DNA of 6,422 bases from Candidatus Woesearchaeota archaeon. GTDB lineage: Archaea > Nanobdellota > Nanobdellia > Woesearchaeales > CG1-02-33-12. A model generated the notes under the pieces. That model saw nothing but the letters and a program-made list of their open reading frames with translations, ran no database searches and was not told where the DNA came from. Positions 1 through 4,485 of the stretch are shown here, piece by piece (position 1 is the first letter of the stretch; the number at the start of each line of letters is the position of its first letter). Both the position numbers and the translations under genes were made by a program. The DNA is taken from assembly GCA_003561825.1 (NCBI GenBank), contig PWVO01000211.1, forward strand, positions 1 to 6,422, written 5' to 3'.

Positions 1-90
1 AAGCAGGTTATAGGTTTCCTGGCAGAGATGAAACTGTTTGTTAAGCCTATGCTTATGCTTATTAGAAGGATAAATGCGGTATCTATACAT
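1..90 (-). CDS. tnpB: TnpB-like (IS200/IS605 OrfB) protein, N-terminal 30 residues, cut by window edge
   Basis: Reading the minus strand from the ATG at 90-88 gives 30 uninterrupted codons to the window edge. The peptide starts MYRYRIYPSNKHKHRL and continues through FHLCQETYNLL. This is the pattern of the N-terminal helix-turn-helix region of IS605 OrfB/TnpB proteins: a short start, then a Y(R/K)xYP turn, then a basic helix ending in a (V/T)YN-L segment. TnpB family members are RNA-guided DNA endonucleases carried by IS200/IS605 and IS607 elements; the RuvC-like catalytic residues would lie beyond the window, so activity cannot be judged. A TATA-like stretch (GATATAAG on the minus strand, about 113-120) is centred about 27 nt upstream of the ATG, fitting a leaderless transcript. 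The recognition rests on 30 residues only; another small helix-turn-helix protein is possible. Confidence 0.62.
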   Translation of the reverse strand, partial: MYRYRIYPSNKHKHRLNKQFHLCQETYNLL

Positions 91-190
91 TTTATTGTGG
101 GCCATATGGTTTCTTATATCCTTGTACTGTATAAATTTTATGAAGGAATGTCCAGTGTCCAGTGCCAATTCATCTCAGGCCTTAAAACCC
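91..190 (-). mobile_element. Probable 5' end region of the TnpB element
   Basis: This non-coding stretch lies between the TnpB start and the stop codon of the GNAT gene at 212, where the 5' end of a tnpB-carrying element should fall. It contains an imperfect hairpin: ATGAAGG at 140-146 pairs with CC(AA)TTCAT at 165-173, with a two-base AA bulge and an 18-nt loop. IS200/IS605 elements have subterminal imperfect hairpins of this kind rather than terminal inverted repeats. A TTTTAAG on the minus strand (181-187) lies outside the hairpin and might be a cleavage-site region. The exact element boundary cannot be set from this sequence, and no tnpA is visible on this side. Confidence 0.3.
149..164. 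repeat. 7-bp tandem repeat TGTCCAG x 2.3
   Basis: TGTCCAG occurs twice directly in tandem and is followed by a further TG (149-164). It sits in the loop of the imperfect hairpin in the presumed element end upstream of the TnpB-like gene. It may be part of a recognition site or chance replication slippage. Confidence 0.6.
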
Positions 191-211
191 GGAGATTTCT
201 TGGCAGGTTTA

Positions 212-661
212 TTAAATCTTTGGCGCAAATATTTCTTTTTCGTAGAAGTAGAATTCATTTCCCTTTTTGTAGTTTTTATTTTTACAAAATTCCTGCATTA
301 TTTTATTGCTTGTTCGAACTAGTGCAATAATTGTTTTAATATCATGCTTTTTGCAATGCTCTTCATAATACTGATACAGTTTTGTACCAATCCCCTTTGA
401 CCTGCAATCACGCAATACTACAAAATCTACAAAAAAGGAATATTTTTTCTGGTCCCATATTTCTGCAATTAAAAGACCTACAATCCTGCTATCCTCTTCA
501 GCCACAACAACAAAATTCAGATTTTTATCTTTGATACAATCAATGATATAATCCTCAGAATAGATTGCATCAATTTCTCCACAACCCTGCAATTCTGGTG
601 TCTTGATCAGCAGACTTAATATTTCTTTTGCATCTTCTAATTTTGCGCTTCTTAATTTCAT
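212..661 (-). CDS. GNAT-family N-acetyltransferase
   Basis: The product has 149 residues from the ATG at 661; a GTG at 670 in the same frame would add three residues (MFS). GNAT enzymes transfer an acyl group from acyl-CoA to an amine; the substrate cannot be told here. Starting from the ATG, the protein opens MKLRSAKLEDAKEIL, the usual first strand and helix of the fold. A central strand pair follows (FVVVAEEDSRIVGLLIAE), then FVVLRDCRSKGIGTKL, which carries the acyl-CoA pyrophosphate loop R-x-x-G-x-G (Arg87, Gly90, Gly92). A C-terminal part with a helix and strand follows (IIALVRTSNKIMQEFCKNKNYKKG), the common 'N-x-xx-x-FYxKxGF'-like GNAT ending in degenerate form. The length is normal for a single-domain GNAT. 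It starts 25 nt after the stop of the upstream TspO-like gene, with no clear promoter or Shine-Dalgarno in the gap, so the two are probably co-transcribed. The fold is certain; the function is not. Confidence 0.88.
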   Translation of the reverse strand: MKLRSAKLEDAKEILSLLIKTPELQGCGEIDAIYSEDYIIDCIKDKNLNFVVVAEEDSRIVGLLIAEIWDQKKYSFFVDFVVLRDCRSKGIGTKLYQYYEEHCKKHDIKTIIALVRTSNKIMQEFCKNKNYKKGNEFYFYEKEIFAPKI

Positions 662-686
662 TGAAAACACTATTTCTGGCTTTTGC

Positions 687-1478
687 TTAATCTTTTTTAG
701 GGATGGCCACCTTGTTACGATACAAAATATAGCCTATAGAAACAATGAACAGAACTATTGAGAAAATCAAAGTATAGATTATTGCAGGATACTGGCCTCC
801 AAAGCCTACTTCTGATGCATGCTTGGCCCAAATCCCTATATAAGCCCAGACAAAGACCAGGCCATATGCAATACTATGGTCTTTAAGCATTCTCCATATG
901 CCTATGGCTGCTCCAATCAGGAGAACCAGGATTGTCCAAACCTGGCTGGAGATTCCGAAACCTCCCCAGTTTATGCTGACCAGAAAAACGGTTACATTGG
1001 CAATTGTGGCTACTGTAATCCATCCGAAATATATGCTGAAAGGGAGTGCAATAAAGAAATATTCCTTTGGGGAAAGCTTCTCTTTGGCCAATAATGATGC
1101 TATTTTTATTAGAAAATACAGCATTGCAATGATAAGCAATAGTGAGAGCCAGATTATCTGGTAATGCCATGCAAATATCCAAAAGAAGTTAGCCACTGAA
1201 GTTATGATGAAATAAATGCTGATTTTATCAAGCAGCTTGCTCTTGGCCTTGCCTTTGCGGAAAAGCCCAAGATAATAAAGGGTATATGCTCCTAATAGCA
1301 GATAAATAATGCCCCAGATTGAGAAAGTAAACCCTGCTGGGGCAAACAAGTTGGGATACATGTCAGAAACTTCACCGGGAGTTATGTTGTTTATTGGAAT
1401 GTAATTGGCAAGAAAATTAACAATTATCATTGCCGCAAAGGTAAAAGCAGCTAAAATCTTAATGAGAGTTGAATTCAT
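687..1478 (-). CDS. TspO/MBR-like polytopic membrane protein
   Basis: This 263-residue protein is almost entirely hydrophobic, with about eight predicted membrane segments (roughly 6-28, 45-70, 86-104, 107-130, 139-167, 179-198, 203-219, 229-253). The second segment contains APAGFTFSIWGIIYLLLG, which resembles the TspO/MBR helix P-x-G-W-x-F-x-x-x-W-x-x-L-Y-x-x-x-G. The fifth has YFGWITVATIANVTVFL, resembling the last TspO helix (Y-x-x-W-V-x-x-A-x-x-L-N). Ten tryptophans are present. TspO proteins bind porphyrins or sterols and act in oxidative-stress or signalling roles; classical members have five helices and about 160 residues, so this one belongs to the longer 'tryptophan-rich sensory protein'-like group with one extra N-terminal and about three extra C-terminal helices. 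A TATA-like box (ATATATAAA, minus strand 1509-1501) is centred 27 nt from the ATG, indicating a leaderless mRNA. It heads a likely two-gene operon with the GNAT gene. The ligand is unknown. Confidence 0.75.
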   Translation of the reverse strand: MNSTLIKILAAFTFAAMIIVNFLANYIPINNITPGEVSDMYPNLFAPAGFTFSIWGIIYLLLGAYTLYYLGLFRKGKAKSKLLDKISIYFIITSVANFFWIFAWHYQIIWLSLLLIIAMLYFLIKIASLLAKEKLSPKEYFFIALPFSIYFGWITVATIANVTVFLVSINWGGFGISSQVWTILVLLIGAAIGIWRMLKDHSIAYGLVFVWAYIGIWAKHASEVGFGGQYPAIIYTLIFSIVLFIVSIGYILYRNKVAIPKKD

Positions 1479-1500
1479 AATTTATATCTTGTTTTCTTAG

Positions 1501-1509
1501 TTTATATAT
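1501..1509 (-). promoter_or_regulatory. TATA box of the TspO-like/GNAT operon
   Basis: The minus strand reads ATATATAAA here, preceded by A/G-rich ACAAAAAG that could serve as the BRE. The centre lies 27 nt upstream of the ATG at 1478, which places the predicted transcription start at the start codon itself. There is no Shine-Dalgarno in the intervening bases. Confidence 0.6.
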
Positions 1510-1575
1510 CTTTTTGTTTCCTGGTTTTTTCTTAAGAGGAATATGCCTGTTTCTTCATAGTTACTACAGAAATGA

Positions 1576-1604
1576 TATGCAAAGTAAAGTTTTTTGCTTG
1601 CATA
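1576..1604. repeat. Inverted repeat TATGCAA-N15-TTGCATA
   Basis: Two perfect 7-bp arms (1576-1582 and 1598-1604) flank a 15-nt spacer. The repeat ends 8 bp before the TATA-like box of the small membrane protein gene and lies between two divergent promoters. It could be a regulator binding site for either gene. No matching regulator is in the window, and a 7-bp dyad in AT-rich DNA may be chance. Confidence 0.4.
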
Positions 1605-1612
1605 ACATAAGA

Positions 1613-1620
1613 TTTATATA
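1613..1620 (+). promoter_or_regulatory. TATA box of the small membrane protein gene
   Basis: TTTATATA is centred about 38 nt before the ATG at 1655. With the usual archaeal spacing, transcription would start near 1643, just ahead of the Shine-Dalgarno at 1644-1649. A second AT-rich box (TTTTATATAG, 1624-1633) would instead give a leaderless transcript and make the Shine-Dalgarno useless, so the first is preferred. Confidence 0.5.
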
Positions 1621-1643
1621 ATCTTTTATATAGATAATCAATT

Positions 1644-1650
1644 GAGGTGA
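1644..1650 (+). promoter_or_regulatory. Strong Shine-Dalgarno GAGGTGA
   Basis: GAGGTG(A) precedes the ATG at 1655 with five bases between GAGGTG and the start codon. It is complementary to the conserved 3' end of archaeal 16S rRNA. It fixes the start of the small protein and is the only strong Shine-Dalgarno in the window. Confidence 0.75.
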
Positions 1651-1654
1651 AAAA

Positions 1655-1855
1655 ATGAGTTTAAAAAAATGGAGTGATTCTAAGATAAAGAAAATGAATT
1701 GTGCTGATATACAGCTGATAAAGCTTAGCTCAATGGCATTTATACTTATGGTTGCAAGGCTTTGGGAGCCGCTGCTCAGCCTTGAGTGGTATTGGTATGC
1801 ACTGGTCTTTGTTTTGGCAGCACTAAAGCCCATTATTAAAGTTATCAGGAAATAG
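1655..1855 (+). CDS. Small two-helix membrane protein, function unknown
   Basis: The gene encodes 66 residues beginning MSLKKWSDSKIKKMNCADIQL. A basic amphipathic N-terminus (residues 1-14) is followed by two hydrophobic segments at about 19-40 (LIKLSSMAFILMVARLW) and 46-62 (WYWYALVFVLAALKPIIKV), linked by a short EPLLSLE turn. It ends with the basic tail KVIRK. By the positive-inside rule both ends face the cytoplasm. Reality of the gene is supported by the Shine-Dalgarno five bases before the ATG, a TATA-like box at suitable distance, and a hairpin plus T-rich tract directly after the stop. I associate short 'IKLS...LW...WYWY...A-x-KP' proteins with DPANN genomes, but this is recollection, not a search. 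It converges on gatB with a 17-bp gap. No catalytic residues are visible; a role as a small membrane or envelope subunit is only a guess. Confidence 0.75.
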   Translation: MSLKKWSDSKIKKMNCADIQLIKLSSMAFILMVARLWEPLLSLEWYWYALVFVLAALKPIIKVIRK

Positions 1856-1860
1856 AACTG

Positions 1861-1891
1861 AACCATAAATTTTTATGGTTTTATTTTCTTC
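1861..1891 (+). terminator. Perfect palindrome plus T-rich tract between convergent genes
   Basis: AACCATAAA (1861-1869) and TTTATGGTT (1872-1880) pair perfectly around a two-base TT loop, followed on the plus strand by the T-rich run TTATTTTCTTC. The palindrome starts 5 bp after the small protein's stop codon and overlaps the last codons and the stop of gatB. Archaeal termination depends mainly on oligo-T, so the plus strand is served better than gatB; downstream of gatB the minus strand has only short T runs. Confidence 0.6.
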
Positions 1892-3255
1892 TGAATTATC
1901 TCTTTTGTCCTGCCTGGATGGGCCTTTCCTCTTGTCAGCCTCATGACCTGGCCTACCAGAAAATTAAGAGCCTCCTGCTTTCCTGACTTAAAGTCATCAA
2001 CAACCTTAGGATTCTCTGAAATGACCTGATCACAGAACTTCTCAATGCTGTCATCTCCAGACATCATCTCTAGGCCCTGATCAGAAATGTGCTTCCTGAC
2101 ATCAAAGTGCTTTTCAGAAAGATCCTCAAGCAGTTTTTTTGCAGTTTTTTCTGTTATTTTTTTCTGCTCAACAAGAGCCAGAAGATCTGAAAGAGTCTCG
2201 GCATTTATTCCTGTGTCCTCAAGCTCTTTTTTAGTGTAATTAAGAACTCTCAGAACCTCAAACCTTACCCATCTTGCAGCATTCTCAGGGCTGGCTTTTT
2301 TTGCAGCTTTCTCAAACATCTCAGCAAGCCTCAGGTCAGAGCATATGACAAAAGCATCCTCTTTCTTTATCTTATAGTCTGAGACAAGCCTTTTCATCTT
2401 TATGTCAGGCCTCTCAGGCAGCTTTGCTTTGATGCTTTCAATCATATCATCTTCAACAATAACAGCAGGCAGATCCGGCTCGGGTATAAACATGTAGTCC
2501 TCAGCCTGCTCCTTGGATCTCATGAAGACAGTAATGCCTTTTTTCTCGTCAAAGGCCCTTGTGTGCTGCTGCATTTTTTTTCCTTCAGAAACCTCCTGGC
2601 TCTGCCTTGAGGTTTCGTATTCAATTGCCTTTACTATGCTCTTAAATGAATTGATGTTTTTAACCTCGACTCTGTTGAAGTCAGGGGCAACAGAAACATT
2701 TGTGTCAGCTTTTATGCCTGCATTCTTGTCAATGGCCTTTATGTAGTCAAGCATTGTAATAAGGCTTTTCAGCCATTGCCTTGCCTGGTCAGCAGACTTA
2801 AAGTCTGGATCAGTTACAATCTCAACAAGCGGAAGCCCAGAGCGGTTGTAGTCAACCTTTCCTGTAACTGGATCCCATCTTGCAGGGTCTTCCTCAATAT
2901 GAACCTCTGTTATTCCAATTCCTAGAAAACTGCCTTTAACACCAACAGGGCTTGCATAAGACCCGGACATAGTGCGCTGGAATCCTGAAGGCAGGTCAGG
3001 CCATGAGTAATGCTTTCTCTGGAAAAGAAGCCTTTTGTTTATTTTGCATCCCAGCATCAGTCCTATTGCTATGATCTTCTCAACTGCCTGCTTATTGGGA
3101 AGCATTGGCTTTGAGCCGGGCATTGCTGTGCATATTGGGCAGATGTTTGTATTTGGCTCTGCATTTTCCTCAATCTTGCAGTTGCAGAAAAGCTTGGCCT
3201 TATTGTCAACATGTATATAGCCGTGTATTTCCAGCCCGCATTTTATCTCAGTCAT
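1873..3255 (-). CDS. gatB: Asp-tRNA(Asn)/Glu-tRNA(Gln) amidotransferase subunit B
   Basis: GatB is the tRNA-binding and kinase/transamidase subunit of the GatCAB complex, which converts mischarged Glu-tRNA(Gln) or Asp-tRNA(Asn) into the correct amide-charged tRNA using glutamine-derived ammonia and ATP. The 460-residue protein is full length for GatB. It shows the N-terminal KCGLEIHGY, a Cys4 zinc site (Cys24, Cys26, Cys39, Cys42), RKHYSWPDLPSGFQ (80-93), HIEEDP (119-124), DYNRSGLPLVEIVTDPD (135-151), VEVKNINSFKSI (197-208), MRSKEQAEDYMFIPEPDLP (245-263) and the helical YqeY-like tail ending LVGQVMRLTRGKAHP. It lacks the AspRS-like insertion of GatE, so it is GatB and not the archaeal GatDE subunit. 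An in-frame GTG at 3270 would add five residues, but the TATA-like box centred 26-27 nt before the ATG at 3255 favours that ATG as a leaderless start. gatA and gatC are not nearby. Confidence 0.96.
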   Translation of the reverse strand: MTEIKCGLEIHGYIHVDNKAKLFCNCKIEENAEPNTNICPICTAMPGSKPMLPNKQAVEKIIAIGLMLGCKINKRLLFQRKHYSWPDLPSGFQRTMSGSYASPVGVKGSFLGIGITEVHIEEDPARWDPVTGKVDYNRSGLPLVEIVTDPDFKSADQARQWLKSLITMLDYIKAIDKNAGIKADTNVSVAPDFNRVEVKNINSFKSIVKAIEYETSRQSQEVSEGKKMQQHTRAFDEKKGITVFMRSKEQAEDYMFIPEPDLPAVIVEDDMIESIKAKLPERPDIKMKRLVSDYKIKKEDAFVICSDLRLAEMFEKAAKKASPENAARWVRFEVLRVLNYTKKELEDTGINAETLSDLLALVEQKKITEKTAKKLLEDLSEKHFDVRKHISDQGLEMMSGDDSIEKFCDQVISENPKVVDDFKSGKQEALNFLVGQVMRLTRGKAHPGRTKEIIQKKIKP

Positions 3256-3276
3256 GGCCAGAATCAACACTATTTA

Positions 3277-3286
3277 TTATATATAA
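3277..3286 (-). promoter_or_regulatory. TATA box of gatB
   Basis: The self-palindromic TTATATATAA is preceded on the minus strand by CGGAAG, a possible BRE. Its centre is about 26-27 nt upstream of the gatB ATG at 3255, so the predicted start of transcription coincides with the ATG. The box lies just after the MNT gene's stop codon (3297-3295), giving gatB its own promoter separate from the HEPN/MNT module. It decides between the ATG at 3255 and the GTG at 3270 in favour of the ATG. Confidence 0.65.
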
Positions 3287-3294
3287 CTTCCGAT

Positions 3295-3885
3295 TTAAAA
3301 CAGCTTTATTCCGTGCTTTAATATCTCTTTGGCAAGGCCATGTTTTTTCCTGCTTATCTGTTCTTTTGTAAGAATAAAACACTGCACTTTCCTATTAAAC
3401 TTAGTAGACAATCTATTGCATAATGAGTTTACTGCCATGTCCTTTGGTGGGGTTTTTTGCTCTGCAACAACTGCAAAATCAATATCAGAATCTTCGCGAT
3501 ATGTTCCTTTTGCAACACTTCCAAACAAATATGCTTCAATAACATCAGCAGAATCTAAGACCTCCCTTGAAAACTCACGGGCAATACTGCTGAAATTATA
3601 TGGAAGATGATTTAGGTCCTGCCTTTCTTTTTTAAGAAGATTAATAATATCATCTATATATTTGCTTTCTCTGTTAAGCTTATAAACAGCTAATCCCAAT
3701 TGTTTCTTGCTTTTTGTAAGAATACCAAAAGCAGAAAGCCTTTTTAATGCAAAAGAGAGTGCTTTGTTGCCTAATTTTGTATGCTCCTTTAATTCCTGCC
3801 TTGTGAATCCTGCTCCAGGAGACTCACCATAAAGCAATAATACTCTCCATGCAGATTTGCTCCCAAAACAAATATCCAAAAGCAT
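3295..3885 (-). CDS. Winged-helix / MNT nucleotidyltransferase fusion, antitoxin-like
   Basis: This 196-residue protein has two parts. Residues about 8-72 form a winged-helix DNA-binding domain (GFTRQELKEHTKLGNKALSFA as the helix-turn-helix, then LSAFGILTKSKKQLGLAVYKL as last helix and wing). Residues about 105-196 form a minimal nucleotidyltransferase with GS-x10-D-x-D (Gly122, Ser123, Asp134, Asp136), inside LFGSVAKG...SDIDFAVV. This is the active-site pattern of MntA-type antitoxins, which inactivate HEPN toxins by adding AMP to a tyrosine. The third acidic residue usual in the family is not seen: the strand reads RKVQCFILTKEQ, with Gln168 near the expected place, as I believe is common in winged-helix MNT proteins. 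The ATG overlaps the HEPN stop by one base (TAATG), implying translational coupling. The DNA-binding domain makes it the obvious candidate for binding the dyads upstream of the HEPN gene. The antitoxin role is inferred from the pairing. Confidence 0.87.
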   Translation of the reverse strand: MLLDICFGSKSAWRVLLLYGESPGAGFTRQELKEHTKLGNKALSFALKRLSAFGILTKSKKQLGLAVYKLNRESKYIDDIINLLKKERQDLNHLPYNFSSIAREFSREVLDSADVIEAYLFGSVAKGTYREDSDIDFAVVAEQKTPPKDMAVNSLCNRLSTKFNRKVQCFILTKEQISRKKHGLAKEILKHGIKLF

Positions 3886-4397
3886 TATAACAGCCCCTCT
3901 ATTATCTTTATGTAAGGTGTCATAAAATTGTCAAAGAAGTATTGGGCAGCCTGCATAAGCTCAATCTTTGATTTTCCTGCTTTTGAGATATCATAATATT
4001 GTGTCTTTGATCTCTCATCCCTTCCTTTTGAGAGAAGCTGAGGGACAATCCATATGCTTGAGGAAGTTATTGCATCATACTCTTCTTTTGCTTTTTTCAG
4101 CAAAGGTATTAATCTTTCAGCTTCCTGCTTTACATATTTTGAGATGAAAAATAAGGTTTGAGCGTGCACATCCTGGCAGCTGATCTTAATGTTATGCACT
4201 TTTGCCAGATAAAGTTTGCTTATATTATGCATTGCATAATAAGCCATAATAATTGACCATCTTGGTGATTCTGTAAGAATTTTGCCGGATATTTCCATGT
4301 CTTCTTTATAGGCACTCTTGTGAAAATCAATCCACCTCTGGGCTTCTTCTGTTGTTAATCTTATTTCTTTGAATATTTCCTTAGATTTTTCAGGCAT
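3885..4397 (-). CDS. HEPN-domain protein, toxin-like partner of the MNT gene
   Basis: The 170-residue, all-helical protein matches the HEPN pattern: an N-terminal helix (RWIDFHKSAYKEDMEISGKIL), the core helix with WSIIMAYYAMHNISKLYLAK (47-66), a middle VHAQTLFFISKYV segment (77-89) and a C-terminal helix after KGRDERSKTQYYDIS (124-138). In active HEPN ribonucleases this last region holds R-x4-6-H. Here the equivalent reads Arg129-S-K-T-Q-Tyr134-Tyr135, so the histidine is replaced by tyrosine. It is first in a two-gene unit whose second gene, the winged-helix MNT protein, starts inside its stop codon. HEPN/MNT pairs are abundant toxin-antitoxin modules in archaea and thermophiles. The start is supported by a TATA-like box about 40 nt upstream and a possible GGTG ribosome-binding site nine bases before the ATG. 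Whether it still cuts RNA is open; it may be a non-catalytic or tyrosine-modified variant. Confidence 0.82.
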   Translation of the reverse strand: MPEKSKEIFKEIRLTTEEAQRWIDFHKSAYKEDMEISGKILTESPRWSIIMAYYAMHNISKLYLAKVHNIKISCQDVHAQTLFFISKYVKQEAERLIPLLKKAKEEYDAITSSSIWIVPQLLSKGRDERSKTQYYDISKAGKSKIELMQAAQYFFDNFMTPYIKIIEGLL

Positions 4398-4401
4398 TAT
4401 A

Positions 4402-4421
4402 TATTACACCAAAGTGTAATA
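4402..4421. promoter_or_regulatory. Perfect operator-like dyad TATTACAC-CAAA-GTGTAATA
   Basis: Two perfect 8-bp arms (4402-4409 and 4414-4421) flank a 4-bp spacer. The dyad lies between the TATA-like box (4434-4441) and the HEPN ATG (4397), over the predicted transcription start near 4411, where a bound repressor would block initiation. Its right-hand part also contains, on the minus strand, the GGTG that may serve as ribosome-binding site. The ACAC-N4-GTGT core recurs twice further upstream. The winged-helix MNT protein is the likely ligand by analogy with autoregulated toxin-antitoxin operons. Confidence 0.7.
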
Positions 4422-4433
4422 AAGTACAGCTAA

Positions 4434-4441
4434 TATATAAA
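4434..4441 (-). promoter_or_regulatory. TATA box of the HEPN/MNT module
   Basis: TTTATATA on the minus strand is preceded by GTGGAAATC, which could supply a BRE. Its centre is about 40 nt upstream of the HEPN ATG, predicting a leader of about 14 nt. It is bracketed by operator-like dyads: one downstream over the start site and two upstream. Confidence 0.6.
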
Positions 4442-4445
4442 GATT

Positions 4446-4482
4446 TCCACTTTTCTGTATTTTTTTGTACACTTTTGTGTAT
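4446..4482. repeat. Two further operator-like elements with ACAC-N4-GTGT core
   Basis: TACACTTTTGTGTAT (4468-4482) contains a perfect 5-bp-arm dyad TACAC-TTTT-GTGTA. TCCACTTTTCTGTAT (4446-4460) matches it at 13 of 15 positions but has lost part of the symmetry. The two are offset by 22 bp, about two helical turns, so both would face the same side of DNA. Both share the core and 4-bp spacer of the perfect dyad at 4402-4421. They fill the gap between asnS and the HEPN TATA box. Confidence 0.6.
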
Positions 4483-4485
4483 TAA

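Noticed and set aside
1..330. Plus-strand open frames at 28-330 and 74-322 (hydrophobic small proteins)
   Set aside because: They run antisense through the TnpB-like start and the GNAT C-terminus, which have recognisable family motifs on the minus strand. No convincing Shine-Dalgarno or family resemblance supports them.
819..1182. Open frames on both strands inside the TspO-like gene
   Set aside because: They are shadows of a continuous 263-codon membrane protein with its own promoter and show no domain pattern.
1564..1866. Minus-strand 100-codon frame opposite the small membrane protein
   Set aside because: The plus-strand gene has a Shine-Dalgarno, a TATA-like box and a plausible two-helix product; the antisense frame has none of these and runs through the promoter region.
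1873..3255. Reading gatB as gatE
   Set aside because: GatE is longer because of an AspRS-like insertion; this protein is 460 residues with an uninterrupted GatB layout.
3256..3270. GTG at 3270 as the gatB start
   Set aside because: It would add five non-conserved residues and lies only about 12 nt from the TATA box, too close for transcription to begin upstream of it. The ATG at 3255 fits both the family N-terminus and the promoter.
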